Source: Pseudarthrobacter sp. fls2-241-R2A-127 (GTDB taxonomy: Bacteria; Actinomycetota; Actinomycetes; Actinomycetales; Micrococcaceae). From it: 64,000 nucleotides of DNA. A program made the translations under genes and the position numbers. The notes beneath the pieces are model-generated. The model was not told the DNA's origin and ran no database searches. It saw only the letters and a list, made by a program, of their open reading frames with translations. This document shows positions 53,047 to 63,563 of the stretch, in pieces. Position 1 is the first letter of the stretch; every line of letters begins with the position of its first letter. The stretch is taken from assembly GCF_030209355.1 (NCBI RefSeq), contig NZ_JARVSF010000012.1, forward strand, positions 62,001-126,000, read 5' to 3'.

Positions 53047-53064
53047 GTAGCGCCTGGTGACCGA

Positions 53065-53766
53065 CTACGCAGGGACCGCGACGATGACCTGGGCTGCGCG
53101 GAGGACGCGTTCTCCTGATTTGTAGCCTGAGCGGAGGACCTGGCTGACGGTGTCAACCTCGATGTCTTCGCCGGGCTGCTGGATCAGGGCTTCGTGGATC
53201 GTGGGATCGAACTCCACGCCGGTCTCGTTGATCCGGACCAGGCCGTAGGTCTTCAGCGCGTTCTCCAACTTGGTGGCGATCGCGGCGAAGGGACCGTCGG
53301 TGAGGTCGCCGTGCTGCCGGGCGGCGTCGACGTCGTCCAGGACCGGGAGCAGGGAGTTCAGGACGCCGATGACGGCCATCTCCCCTGCCACGGCGCGGTC
53401 GCGTTCAACCCGCTTGCGGTAGTTGACGTACTCGGCCTGGAGGCGGAGCAGGTCGTTGCGCAGTTCGGCGGCCTCGGCGTTGCCGGCTGCTGCCGGCGCC
53501 CCCTGGGCTACGGAGTCCTCGGCGGGGACGTCCACCCCGTTGAGGATTTCCTCGGCCTGGGCCAGCGCGTCGCCGTCGGAATCCGCTGGGGAACCGGTCC
53601 CGTGGGCAGTGTTCGCGCCTTCAGCGTGAATGCCCTCGGGGTGCCGGGCCTGCCCGGTCACCGGGTCAACCTTGCGGTTGTCCCGGATGACCGGTTCGCC
53701 GTTGCCCTGCTTGGCCTCATGGTTCGCGGATGAGTTGTGCTCTTCCTCGTTACCGTGGTGCGGCAT
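53065..53766 (-). CDS. grpE: Nucleotide exchange factor GrpE
   Basis: A 233-residue DnaK nucleotide exchange factor. The first 90 residues are acidic and low in complexity; a coiled coil follows (AEAAELRNDLLRLQAEYVNYRKRVERDR). The beta-domain has LLPVLDDVDAARQHGD, the motif GVEFDPTIHEAL and VSQVLRSGYKSGERVLRAAQV near the end. The ATG at 53766 begins 2 bases after the dnaK stop, so translation is coupled. The N-terminal extension is somewhat long for the family. Confidence 0.96.
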   Translation of the reverse strand: MPHHGNEEEHNSSANHEAKQGNGEPVIRDNRKVDPVTGQARHPEGIHAEGANTAHGTGSPADSDGDALAQAEEILNGVDVPAEDSVAQGAPAAAGNAEAAELRNDLLRLQAEYVNYRKRVERDRAVAGEMAVIGVLNSLLPVLDDVDAARQHGDLTDGPFAAIATKLENALKTYGLVRINETGVEFDPTIHEALIQQPGEDIEVDTVSQVLRSGYKSGERVLRAAQVIVAVPA

Positions 53767-53768
53767 GG

Positions 53769-55758
<1,990 letters not shown>

Positions 55759-55817
55759 TGCTCACGGCGTACAAGATGGGGACGCACGACGGCGGCCCGC
55801 ACCGGGGCGCGAGGGCT

Positions 55818-56141
55818 TCAGTCCGGGCTGGGCGCGTCCAGCACTGCCGCGAGCAGCCCAGGGAACCGCGCCTCCAGGTCGTCCGTGCGCAGGGTCAGGC
55901 GGCGGCTGCGGCCGTTGGCCTCGTTGCGGATCACCCCGGCCTCCCGCAGCACCTTCATCAGGTGGGACTTGGTGGACTTGGGCATATCCGGGTTACTCAG
56001 GGCGCACTCGGCCATATCCAGGGGGCCGGCGCGCAGCTGGCGCGCGATCTCCAGGCGGTCCGGATCGCTCAGGGCAAAAAGAACACTGGGCAAATTGAGG
56101 TCCGCGCGGTCGGGATGGGTGAGGTTCGCCGGTGTAGCCAC
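55818..56141 (-). CDS. ArsR-type winged-helix regulator
   Basis: A 107-residue repressor-like protein with a winged helix: SVLFALSDPDRLEIARQLRAGPLDMAEC, then the recognition region MPKSTKSHLMKVLREAGVIRNEANGRSRRLTLR (spans). No metal-binding CxC pair is seen, so it is a non-metal ArsR relative. The start is a GTG at 56141. No ribosome site precedes it; a TAAAGT box ends 6 bases before the GTG, which suggests a leaderless transcript. It is divergent from an MFS exporter that it probably represses. Confidence 0.85.
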   Translation of the reverse strand: MATPANLTHPDRADLNLPSVLFALSDPDRLEIARQLRAGPLDMAECALSNPDMPKSTKSHLMKVLREAGVIRNEANGRSRRLTLRTDDLEARFPGLLAAVLDAPSPD

Positions 56142-56142
56142 A

Positions 56143-56205
56143 GTTCGACTTTAGTTGAACCATCTACGCCACTGCCAGTAAGCTGAGATTTCGATTATTT
56201 TCGAA
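56143..56205. promoter_or_regulatory. Operators between the ArsR-type regulator and MFS exporter
   Basis: A pseudo-palindrome at 56143-56160 (GTTCGACTT / TAGTTGAAC) overlaps the -10 box of the regulator gene. A second inverted repeat, TTCGA-N6-TCGAA, lies at 56190-56205. Both share a TTCGA-type core and are likely sites for the ArsR-type protein. Confidence 0.55.
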
Positions 56206-56238
56206 CCAACCCCCACCCTACGCAGAAGGCGGCACGTT

Positions 56239-57480
56239 TTGACGCACTCCCCCGCAGCCCGGCCCCGGGAGGCCCGCCGGCGGCTGGGCTTTGTCCTGAT
56301 CGCGGCGGCCACGGCAGCAATGATGGCCGGAGCCAGCGCACCGTCGCCCTTCTACCCCACCCTTCAGGAGCAGCTGCACCTGCTGCCCGTGGCAACCACC
56401 GGGATCTTTGCGGTCTACGCCGTGGCATTGCTGGCAGCCCTGCTCGTCTTCGGCTCCATTTCGGACCACCTGGGACGGAGGCCGGTCATCAGCGCAGCCT
56501 TCATCCTGCTCGCAGGCAGCGTCACGGCCTTCCTGGTGGCCGATTCACTGGCCATGCTCCTGGTGGCCCGCGTCCTGCAGGGCATCGCCAGCGGCATCCT
56601 GCTGACCACACTCTCAGCAGCCATTGCGGACCTGGAAGCCGAGGACGATCCGGGCTCCAGCGCCGCCTGGAACACCGTTGCGCCGCTGGGCGGCCTGGCG
56701 CTGGGGGCCCTGGCATCCGGGCTGCTGCTGGATCTGCTGGCGGAGCCGCGCACCTTGGTGTTCGTATCGCTGACCGTCCTGTACGTGGCGTTCGCCGCGC
56801 TGGTGTGGGCCGCCCCCGAAACCTCGCCGCGGACCCCCGGGGCGGCGGCCTCGCTCAAGCCGCACCTGGCCCTGCCGGCCGCCGCCCGCCGCGGATTCAT
56901 CACCGGCGCCCCGGCGGTGTTCGCCGGCTGGGCCACGGGCGGACTGTACCTCTCGCTGGGCGCCGCGATCGTCCACACCACATTCGGCATCCGGGAGCAC
57001 CTCTGGCAAGGCATGGTGATCACCATCCTGGCGGGCACCGGGGCCGCCACAGCTGCCTGCCTGCACCGGTTCGGCGCCCGCACCATCACCATTTTCGGCA
57101 CCACGGCCCTGGCCCTTGGCACGGCGTTGTCCCTGCTGGCAATCGGCCTGCACTCGTTCGGCCTGTTCCTCGCTGCCGTGGTGGTGGCCGGTGCCGGCTT
57201 TGGCACAGCATTCATGGGCGTGATCCGGTCCATCAGCCCCCTGATTGAGGACCACGAACGCGCCGGCACGTTCGCCTCGCTCTTCGTGGTGGCCTACACG
57301 GCCTTCGGTGTTCCGGCAGTGCTCGCCGGGCTGCTGGCCCCGGTACTGTCCCTCCCGGTCACCACCTACGCATACGGAGGCCTGGTGACGATCCTGGCCG
57401 CGGTGGCGGCGATCAGCCGGGCCCGCAGCAAGGATGCCGAACCGGCCGGCGACGCCCAGCCGGCGGACGCCGTCCGGTAA
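56239..57480 (+). CDS. MFS efflux transporter
   Basis: A 413-residue major facilitator with twelve hydrophobic segments. Motif A is visible in the first loop (GSISDHLGRRPVISAA), and the fourth segment has LVARVLQGIASGILL. It probably exports a drug or metabolite. The start is a TTG at 56239 with AGAAGG 9 bases upstream. It lies opposite an ArsR-type gene with shared operators, which fits an inducible efflux pair. The C-terminal tail is Ala/Pro/Asp-rich. Confidence 0.9.
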   Translation: MTHSPAARPREARRRLGFVLIAAATAAMMAGASAPSPFYPTLQEQLHLLPVATTGIFAVYAVALLAALLVFGSISDHLGRRPVISAAFILLAGSVTAFLVADSLAMLLVARVLQGIASGILLTTLSAAIADLEAEDDPGSSAAWNTVAPLGGLALGALASGLLLDLLAEPRTLVFVSLTVLYVAFAALVWAAPETSPRTPGAAASLKPHLALPAAARRGFITGAPAVFAGWATGGLYLSLGAAIVHTTFGIREHLWQGMVITILAGTGAATAACLHRFGARTITIFGTTALALGTALSLLAIGLHSFGLFLAAVVVAGAGFGTAFMGVIRSISPLIEDHERAGTFASLFVVAYTAFGVPAVLAGLLAPVLSLPVTTYAYGGLVTILAAVAAISRARSKDAEPAGDAQPADAVR

Positions 57481-57495
57481 GCGTCCCCTCGGTAT

Positions 57496-57789
57496 CTACC
57501 GGTCGGAGTCCGGGCGCCCGTGCAGCGGGCCGCGCTCTTCCGTGGTCGACTGGACCTGGCCGTCGGTCAATCCGTCGCGGATCGCTTCCTCCGTGCGCGC
57601 GCCTCCGGTGGCTCCGGCGTCGCCGTAGTTGCCGTCCTCGTATTCGCCGTCCGCTTCCCGTTCCGGCTCGTTGATGGTGCCCGCGGTTCCGTAGTCCCCA
57701 TCGACATACTGTCCGCCTTCCCCCTCCAGGCCAGGGGCGCTGCTGCCCTTGCGGGGTGCCTTGCCTTCAACTCCAGGGTTATCAGTCAT
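57496..57789 (-). CDS. Small acidic protein with GxYxDGxYGxAG repeats
   Basis: A 97-residue hydrophilic, acidic protein I do not recognise. It contains two copies of a Tyr/Gly/Asp repeat: GGQYVDGDYGTAG (25-37) and DGEYEDGNYGDAG (47-59). The remainder is rich in Glu, Gly, Pro and Arg and likely disordered; no signal peptide or membrane segment. GGAGAG precedes the ATG at 57789. It converges on the MFS gene with 15 bases between them. Actinobacteria often have such short abundant proteins of unknown role. Confidence 0.7.
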   Translation of the reverse strand: MTDNPGVEGKAPRKGSSAPGLEGEGGQYVDGDYGTAGTINEPEREADGEYEDGNYGDAGATGGARTEEAIRDGLTDGQVQSTTEERGPLHGRPDSDR

Positions 57790-57873
57790 GGTGCATCTCT
57801 CCTTCGAGGCTCCGCGTCCGTGCGGGCGCACTGGCAGTCTACCGAGGCCCACCGGCCGCCGACAGGGCCAGGC

Positions 57874-58662
57874 CTACCCGTCATCGCGGGACGGGCGCGG
57901 CTGCAGCCCCGCCACGCCGGCCAGGACGGCAAGGTGGTGGTCGAAAAGTTCCGCCGGAACGCTGAAGGTGTCCGGCCCGTATTGGTTGAAGGCTTCGAAG
58001 CTGACAGCGCCAAACAGTGCGCTCCACACCAGGACTCCCCGGGCTACGAGTTCCTCGGAGACTGTGAGGCCAAACTGCCCGCGAATGGCTTCCAGATCGG
58101 CCTGGAGCGCGGCCGGGATCCAGGCCCCCACCTTGTCCTCCGAGGCCAGCCCCCCGGCCTGGAAAGCAGACTCCAGGATGCCGACCAGGGCGAGGATCAC
58201 TCGGGTACCGGGGACGGTGGTGCGCTCGGCGGGAGCGTTGTAGCCGGGGACCGGACTGCCGAACAAGAGCGCATAGCTGGCAGGCTCCCGCAGCGCCCAG
58301 GTTCGGACCGCGCGGCCCAAGGCCGCGAAGCGGCCGGCATGGTCATCGACTGGAACCGCTTCGACGGCGGCGTCCACCTCGTCCCCCAGCTCGTTGTAGG
58401 CATCAATCAGCAGCAGCGTCAGCAGCTCATCCCGGCTTTCCACGTAGCGGTACACCGCCGAGGACACCACTCCCAGGTCCCTGGCCACCGCCCTGAGGGA
58501 CAGTGCCGCGGCCCCGTGCAGGGCCAGGTGGCGCCGTCCCAGCCGGATGATGTCGGCCACGGTCTGCGTCCGTGCCCGCTGCCTGGGCGTCAGGGCCGGG
58601 GCAGATGCCGCCGGCGGGTTCGTTGCGTCCTTCTTCTCTGTGTCCGTCACAAGCTCCAGCAT
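57874..58662 (-). CDS. TetR-family regulator (TetR_C_13-like)
   Basis: A 262-residue repressor. After about 30 disordered residues the helix-turn-helix appears: TVADIIRLGRRHLALHGAAALSLRAVARDLGVVSSAVYRYVESRDELLTLLL (about residues 34-86). The C-terminal ligand domain has EPASYALLFGSPVPGY and LVARGVLVWSALFGAVSFEAF. The start is uncertain: ATG 58662 or GTG 58650, the latter with GGAG very close. Two GAGAGC-type palindromes lie between it and the NmrA-like gene, which it probably represses. Confidence 0.85.
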   Translation of the reverse strand: MLELVTDTEKKDATNPPAASAPALTPRQRARTQTVADIIRLGRRHLALHGAAALSLRAVARDLGVVSSAVYRYVESRDELLTLLLIDAYNELGDEVDAAVEAVPVDDHAGRFAALGRAVRTWALREPASYALLFGSPVPGYNAPAERTTVPGTRVILALVGILESAFQAGGLASEDKVGAWIPAALQADLEAIRGQFGLTVSEELVARGVLVWSALFGAVSFEAFNQYGPDTFSVPAELFDHHLAVLAGVAGLQPRPSRDDG

Positions 58663-58690
58663 GCCACAACCGAGAGCGGCAGCAACAAAA

Positions 58691-58754
58691 GAGAGCGCTG
58701 CTCTTGACAAGCTCGCGACACCCGTTCATGCTGATTCCGAGAGCACCGCTCTCG
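58691..58754. promoter_or_regulatory. Promoter with two GAGAGC-N3-GCTCTC operators
   Basis: Operator 1 is GAGAGC-GCT-GCTCTT (58691-58705) overlapping the TTGACA -35 box (58704-58709). Operator 2 is CGAGAGC-ACC-GCTCTCG (58738-58754), a perfect 7-base repeat just after the expected start of transcription. The -10 box is a weak CATGCT (58727-58732). Centres are 48 bp apart. Confidence 0.75.
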
Positions 58755-58778
58755 CAACGAACTTTCCCAGGAGGAACC

Positions 58779-59708
58779 ATGGTCAAGAATTACGTCGTCA
58801 CCGGTGCGGGGCCGGTGGGCTGGACGGTTGCCGAACAGTTGGCGGCCGGCGGTCACCGCGTCCGCGTGCTCACCCGGTCCGGCAGCGGGCCCGAGCATCC
58901 GCTGGTCGAACGGATCAAGGGAGACGCCAAGGATACGGAAACGCTGCTGGGGGTTTTCGCCGGCGTGGATGCGGTCTTCCACTGCATCCACGGCTCGTCC
59001 TACACTGCCGCGGCCTGGGAGGCGGAACTGCCTGCGGCCGAGCAGGCGGTGTTGAACGCGGCGCAGGAGGCCGGCGCCGTCGTCGTCTTTCCGGAGAGCC
59101 TGTACTCCTACAGCGAACCTGGCCGTGTGATGACCGAGGACAGCCCGCGCCTGGCAGCCGGCGGCAAGCGTGGTGTGCGCACCCGGATGCTGCAGGCCAG
59201 GGAGGCCTCGCCGGCATCCACCGTCAGCGTAGTGGCCGGCGATTTCTTTGGTCCGCGGGTCCGGATGGCGCATGGCGGCGAGCGCATCGTGGTTCCCGTG
59301 CTTGCCGGCCGGAACGTCAGCGTGGTGGGCAGCGCGGGCCAGCCGCACTCCTTTACCTATGTCCCGGACCTCGCCGCCGCGATGATCGCCGCGGCCGCCA
59401 ACCCAGCTGCCTGGAACGCCGTCTGGCATGCCCCCACCGGGCCGGCTTTGACGCAACGGGAGCTGGTCCACGCCTTTGCCCGGGCAGCGGGCGTGCCGGC
59501 CCCCAAGGTTCGCGTCCTGCCTGGCTGGGTCCTGCGGGCGGCCGCACTCTTTTCCACCGGCATGCGCGAGGTGGCGGAGATGGGCTACCAGTTCGAACAC
59601 CCGTTCGTGATGGATTCGGCCCGGTCGGAAGCCACCCTGGGCGTCCGGCCCACCCCGCTGGACGCGGCTGCCGCCGCCACCGTGGACTGGTGGCGGCGGC
59701 AGGGCTGA
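58779..59708 (+). CDS. NAD(P)-binding epimerase/NmrA-like protein
   Basis: A 309-residue short-chain dehydrogenase of the extended or atypical type. The cofactor motif VVTGAGPVGWTVAEQLAAGG is near the N terminus, with a basic residue after strand 2 (VLTRSG) suggesting NADP. The classic YxxxK is not clear; GKRGVRTRMLQ occupies that place, as in atypical members. CAGGAGGAA precedes the ATG. It stands alone downstream of two operators for the divergent TetR protein. Proteins of this kind are often induced by electrophiles or quinones; substrate unknown. Confidence 0.85.
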   Translation: MVKNYVVTGAGPVGWTVAEQLAAGGHRVRVLTRSGSGPEHPLVERIKGDAKDTETLLGVFAGVDAVFHCIHGSSYTAAAWEAELPAAEQAVLNAAQEAGAVVVFPESLYSYSEPGRVMTEDSPRLAAGGKRGVRTRMLQAREASPASTVSVVAGDFFGPRVRMAHGGERIVVPVLAGRNVSVVGSAGQPHSFTYVPDLAAAMIAAAANPAAWNAVWHAPTGPALTQRELVHAFARAAGVPAPKVRVLPGWVLRAAALFSTGMREVAEMGYQFEHPFVMDSARSEATLGVRPTPLDAAAAATVDWWRRQG

Positions 59709-59711
59709 CCG

Positions 59712-61913
59712 TCAGCGGGTGGGGACCTCCGTGCGGGGTTCGACGCCGGGCTCCCGGGATTGGGTGCCGGTCCCGGACTGGGCGCGGGCCAGTTTTCCGG
59801 GCCACCAGATCTTGGAGCCGATATCGTAAGCCAGCGCCGGTACCAGCAGCGAGCGCACCAGCACGGTGTCCAGCAGGACGCCGAAGGCCACGATGAAGGC
59901 CAGCTGCACCAGGAACATGATGGGAATGACGCCCAGGGCCGCGAAGGTGGCGGCCAGGACCACGCCGGCGGAGGTGATCACACCGCCGGTCACCACCAGG
60001 CCGCGCAGGATGCCGGGCCTGGTGCCGTGCTTGAGCGATTCCTCCCGCACGCGGCTCATCAGGAAGATGTTGTAATCCACGCCCAGGGCAACCAGGAACA
60101 CGAAGCCGAACAGCGGAACCGTGGCATCCGCGCCGGGGAACCCGAAGATGTTGTTGAAGACGAACGCGGACACACCGAGCGCGGCGGCATAGGACAGCAC
60201 CACGGAGAGCACCAGCAGGACCGGGGCCACGATGGAGCGCAACAGCAGCATCAGGATGAACAGGATCACCACGAGCACCACCGGAATGATGACCAGGAGG
60301 TCGCGCTGGGCGGTGGTGTTGGTATCCAGGGCCGTGGCCGTCACGCCGCCCACCAGCGCACCGGGATCAACGGCCTTGACCTCGCTGCGGAGGGCCTTGA
60401 TGGTTTCCTCGGCCTGCAGGGAATCCGCAGCATAATTCAAGGTGGCGTTGATGAGGACCTTTCCCTCCCTCACATCCGGGGTGCTGGGAGCTCCCGGCGC
60501 TCCGGTGATGGGCACGCTGCCTGGCGCCAGGAGGTAGGCCTCACCCACGCCGCCGTCCGCTTTGACCCGGTCCAGCACTTCGGCAGCCTTGGCCTGGTCC
60601 GCGACCACGACGGCGGGGCTGCCGCTGCCGGCGTTGAAGTGGCGCGCCAGGGCGTCCTGGCCGTCGACGGCATTGGAGGCTGTGAGGATGACGTCCGTTT
60701 GCGGCACGCCATTGGCTTTGAGCTGCAGCAGGCCACTGGCCGCCACCAGGAGCAGGAGGACGGAAGCCACCCATACGGTCCTGGGCCGGCGTGACACCAG
60801 GGATCCGGTGGCCCGCCACAGGCCCTTCTGGCCTTCCAGCCCGGTGACCAGCTCGGGTTCGCGCTGGTCCGCGGGCAGGAGCTTGGGCCGGAAGGGCCAG
60901 AACGCGGCCCGGCCCAGGAGCGCCATCAGTGCGGGCAGCAGGGTCAGTGCGGCGAACAGGGCGCACAGAATGCCTGCGGCAGCCACCGGGCCCAGTGCCT
61001 TGTTCGAGTTGAGGTCCGAGAAGAGCAGGCACAGCAGGGCGATGATCACTGTGGCGCCGGAGGCCAGGATGGGCTCGAACGAAGCCTTCCAGGCGGTCAG
61101 GACTGCCGCGGTCCGGTTGGTGGTGTGGGTGAGGGCTTCCCGGAAGCGGGCCACGAAGAGCAGGGCGTAGTCCGTGGCCGCGCCGATCACCAGGATGGAG
61201 AGGATGCCCTGGCTCTGGCCGTTGAGCTGGATCCAGCCGGCCTTGGCCATGCCGAAGACCAGGAGAATGGCCGCGCAGAGGGCAAAGACTGAGGTCAGCA
61301 GCACCATGATGGGCAGCAGCAGGGACCGGTAGACGATCAGCAGGATCACGAACACGGCAGACAGGGCCACGAGCAGCAGGATGCCGTCAATGCCGCCGAA
61401 CGCTGCAGTGAGGTCGGCGGCCAGCCCTGCCGGTCCGGTCACGAAGGTTTGTGTTCCTGCCGGCGCCGCTGCGGAGACCGTGGCGCGGAGTTCCTTGACG
61501 GCGTCTTTGATTTCCTTGGCGGACCCGACGGGGACCACGAACTGGACGGCCTTGGCGTCTTTGGAGGGGATCGGGCCGATCACGGTGCTGCCCAGCTTGA
61601 GGCCCTCGAGGCTGGTCTTGAGCGAGGCCAGCTCCCCCAGTTGCGCAGGGGTGAACGCGGTGGTGTTTTCGATGACGATGATGCCGGGGACCTCGTTCGA
61701 GTCCCGGAACTTTGCCTGCCAGTCCTGCGCCTCGGTCGCTTCGGCGCTGGCGGGCAGGAAGGAGGCCTGGTCATTGCTGGAGACCTCGCTCAGGCGGCCG
61801 AACGTAGGGCCGCCCACCCCGGCGAGTCCCAGCCAGGTCACGACCAGGACGACGGGGATGAGCCACCGCAGCCAGAACGGGACGCGCTCTTTGGCGACTT
61901 TTGTTCGTTTCAT
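59712..61913 (-). CDS. MMPL-family RND transporter
   Basis: A 733-residue membrane exporter of the MMPL/RND class with twelve hydrophobic segments in two similar halves. Each half has a soluble loop after its first segment and the conserved Asp-Tyr pair in the fourth: ILVIGAATDYALLFVARFRE and LVALGVDYNIFLMSRVREE. I chose the ATG at 61913 (MKRTKVAK), with GGAAGGC 5 bases upstream. It lies opposite a MarR gene with a palindrome between them, so it is probably an inducible drug or lipid exporter. Confidence 0.93.
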   Translation of the reverse strand: MKRTKVAKERVPFWLRWLIPVVLVVTWLGLAGVGGPTFGRLSEVSSNDQASFLPASAEATEAQDWQAKFRDSNEVPGIIVIENTTAFTPAQLGELASLKTSLEGLKLGSTVIGPIPSKDAKAVQFVVPVGSAKEIKDAVKELRATVSAAAPAGTQTFVTGPAGLAADLTAAFGGIDGILLLVALSAVFVILLIVYRSLLLPIMVLLTSVFALCAAILLVFGMAKAGWIQLNGQSQGILSILVIGAATDYALLFVARFREALTHTTNRTAAVLTAWKASFEPILASGATVIIALLCLLFSDLNSNKALGPVAAAGILCALFAALTLLPALMALLGRAAFWPFRPKLLPADQREPELVTGLEGQKGLWRATGSLVSRRPRTVWVASVLLLLVAASGLLQLKANGVPQTDVILTASNAVDGQDALARHFNAGSGSPAVVVADQAKAAEVLDRVKADGGVGEAYLLAPGSVPITGAPGAPSTPDVREGKVLINATLNYAADSLQAEETIKALRSEVKAVDPGALVGGVTATALDTNTTAQRDLLVIIPVVLVVILFILMLLLRSIVAPVLLVLSVVLSYAAALGVSAFVFNNIFGFPGADATVPLFGFVFLVALGVDYNIFLMSRVREESLKHGTRPGILRGLVVTGGVITSAGVVLAATFAALGVIPIMFLVQLAFIVAFGVLLDTVLVRSLLVPALAYDIGSKIWWPGKLARAQSGTGTQSREPGVEPRTEVPTR

Positions 61914-61962
61914 GATGCCTTCCATCCAAGGGTGCCGCGAGTAGAATTTGTTCCAGCATAGA

Positions 61963-61983
61963 TTATCTCCATAATAGAGATAA
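61963..61983. promoter_or_regulatory. MarR-type operator
   Basis: TTATCTC (61963-61969) and GAGATAA (61977-61983) are perfect inverted repeats around a 7-base AT-rich centre. The site lies 50 bases upstream of the MMPL start and 154 upstream of the MarR start, and would block the exporter promoter. Confidence 0.75.
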
Positions 61984-62136
61984 GTGCCAGTCGAGCTTTT
62001 TTTGGAAGATCCGCCCTCGTGCCCGGACCGAACTGGCAAGGCAGGGGCTCAGGCGGCTGCAGTAATATCCGTCAGTACGGTCGGGCGGAAACGCTCCGGC
62101 AGGAACGCGATCATTAACGGCGGAAGGGAGGCGGGC

Positions 62137-62649
62137 ATGGCAGGACAGACTGCACCCGGTCCACCGCCCTTTCCCCAAGCCGGACCGGAATTCGGGCCGC
62201 CGAACCCCCTGATTCGGCTCTTGCAGGAGTTCACCATCGAGGCGAACCGGTACGTGGACGCGGCCGGAGACCGCAAGGACATGCACCGGACGGACATGAA
62301 TGCCTTGGCGGTGATCATGCGCCACACCGCCAGGGGCGAAATTGTGACCCCCGGCGTCCTGCGGAAGGAACTGAACCTGAGTTCGCCCGCCACCACGGCA
62401 CTGATCGACAGGCTGGACAACTCCGGGCACGTGGTCCGCGAACGGCACGCCACGGACCGCCGCCAGGTCCAGCTGAAGATGACGCCGAAAGCCTTCCGGG
62501 ACGGGGGCGCCATCTTCGCACCCCTGGCTCAGCACATGGGCGGCGCCATGGCGGAGTTCTCCCCGGCGGAACTGGAAACGGTCACCCGCTTCATGACCGC
62601 GATGATCGAGGCCACCGCCGCGGCCCGGACGGCGTCCGACGACGAGTAG
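62137..62649 (+). CDS. MarR-family regulator
   Basis: A 170-residue repressor. The winged helix is DMNALAVIMRHTARGEIVTPGVLRKELNLSSPATTALIDRLDNSGHVVRERHATDRRQVQLKMT (about residues 53-116), with the wing motif ATDRRQVQL. GGAAGGGAGGC lies before the ATG at 62137. It is divergent from the MMPL exporter and likely controls it through the TTATCTC-N7-GAGATAA site. Possible ligands are phenolic or other aromatic compounds, as for many MarR proteins. Confidence 0.9.
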   Translation: MAGQTAPGPPPFPQAGPEFGPPNPLIRLLQEFTIEANRYVDAAGDRKDMHRTDMNALAVIMRHTARGEIVTPGVLRKELNLSSPATTALIDRLDNSGHVVRERHATDRRQVQLKMTPKAFRDGGAIFAPLAQHMGGAMAEFSPAELETVTRFMTAMIEATAAARTASDDE

Positions 62650-62704
62650 TGTTGGCGCCCCGCAGAAGCGGCAACCGCGGCCCGGTTGGGAGTAGCGTTT
62701 GGTT

Positions 62705-63523
62705 ATGAGCGAGCAGCAGCCAGGGGAAGACGTCTACACGCACGGCCACCACGAATCGGTGGTCCGCGCCCATGCCGCCAGGACCGCCGAAAATTCCGCG
62801 GCGTTCGTCCTCCCGCACCTCACGCCGGGAACAGCGCTGCTCGACGTCGGCTGCGGGCCGGGCAGCATCACCTGCGACTTTGCGGCACTGGTCAACCCCG
62901 GGCACGTCACGGGCCTGGACCGCGCGCCGGACATCATCGCCCAGGCCCAGGCCCTCGCCGTCGAACGCGGCGTGCCCAACGTCGAATTCGTAGCCGGCAA
63001 CATCTACGACCTTGACTTCGCTGATGAAACGTTCGACCTCGTCCACGCCCACCAGGTGCTCCAGCACCTGACGGACCCGGTGGAGGCCCTGCGCGAGATG
63101 CGCCGCGTGGCCAAGCCCGGCGGGATCGTGGCGGTCCGTGATGCGGACTTCCACGGGATGAGCTGGTACCCGGCCATCCCGGAGCTGGATGAATGGATGG
63201 ACCTGTACCAGCGGATCGCCCGCCGCAACGGGGCAGAGCCCGACGCCGGGCGCCGGCTGGTCAGCTGGGCCCAGTCCGCGGGATTCAGCGACGTCGCCCC
63301 CAGCAGCAGCAACTGGTTGTACGCCACGGCCCAGCAGCGCCGCTGGCAGGCCCGGGTCTGGGGTGAGCGGGTGCTGCATTCAGCCTTCGCCGAGCAGGCA
63401 CTGGAATACGGATTCGCCAACCCGGCGGACCTGGCCAGGATTTCCGCCGGCTGGCACCGCTGGGGCTCCACGGACGACGGCTGGTTCCTGATCCCCAACG
63501 GGGAGGTCATCGCCCGCGCCTAG
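62705..63523 (+). CDS. SAM-dependent methyltransferase (UbiE/class I type)
   Basis: A 272-residue class I methyltransferase. Motif I is ALLDVGCGPGSITCDFA, followed by TGLDRAPDIIAQAQ, the acidic loop FVAGNIYDLDFADETFDLVHAHQVLQHL and RVAKPGGIVAVRD. The start MSEQQPGEDVYTHGHHESVV is at the ATG at 62705; a TTG at 62699 has the better spaced GGGAG. The substrate is not evident. It is 55 bases after the MarR gene but need not share its control. Confidence 0.88.
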   Translation: MSEQQPGEDVYTHGHHESVVRAHAARTAENSAAFVLPHLTPGTALLDVGCGPGSITCDFAALVNPGHVTGLDRAPDIIAQAQALAVERGVPNVEFVAGNIYDLDFADETFDLVHAHQVLQHLTDPVEALREMRRVAKPGGIVAVRDADFHGMSWYPAIPELDEWMDLYQRIARRNGAEPDAGRRLVSWAQSAGFSDVAPSSSNWLYATAQQRRWQARVWGERVLHSAFAEQALEYGFANPADLARISAGWHRWGSTDDGWFLIPNGEVIARA

Positions 63524-63563
63524 CGCTGGAGCCGGGGCGCGCTGGGCGTCCTAGGATTGATGA

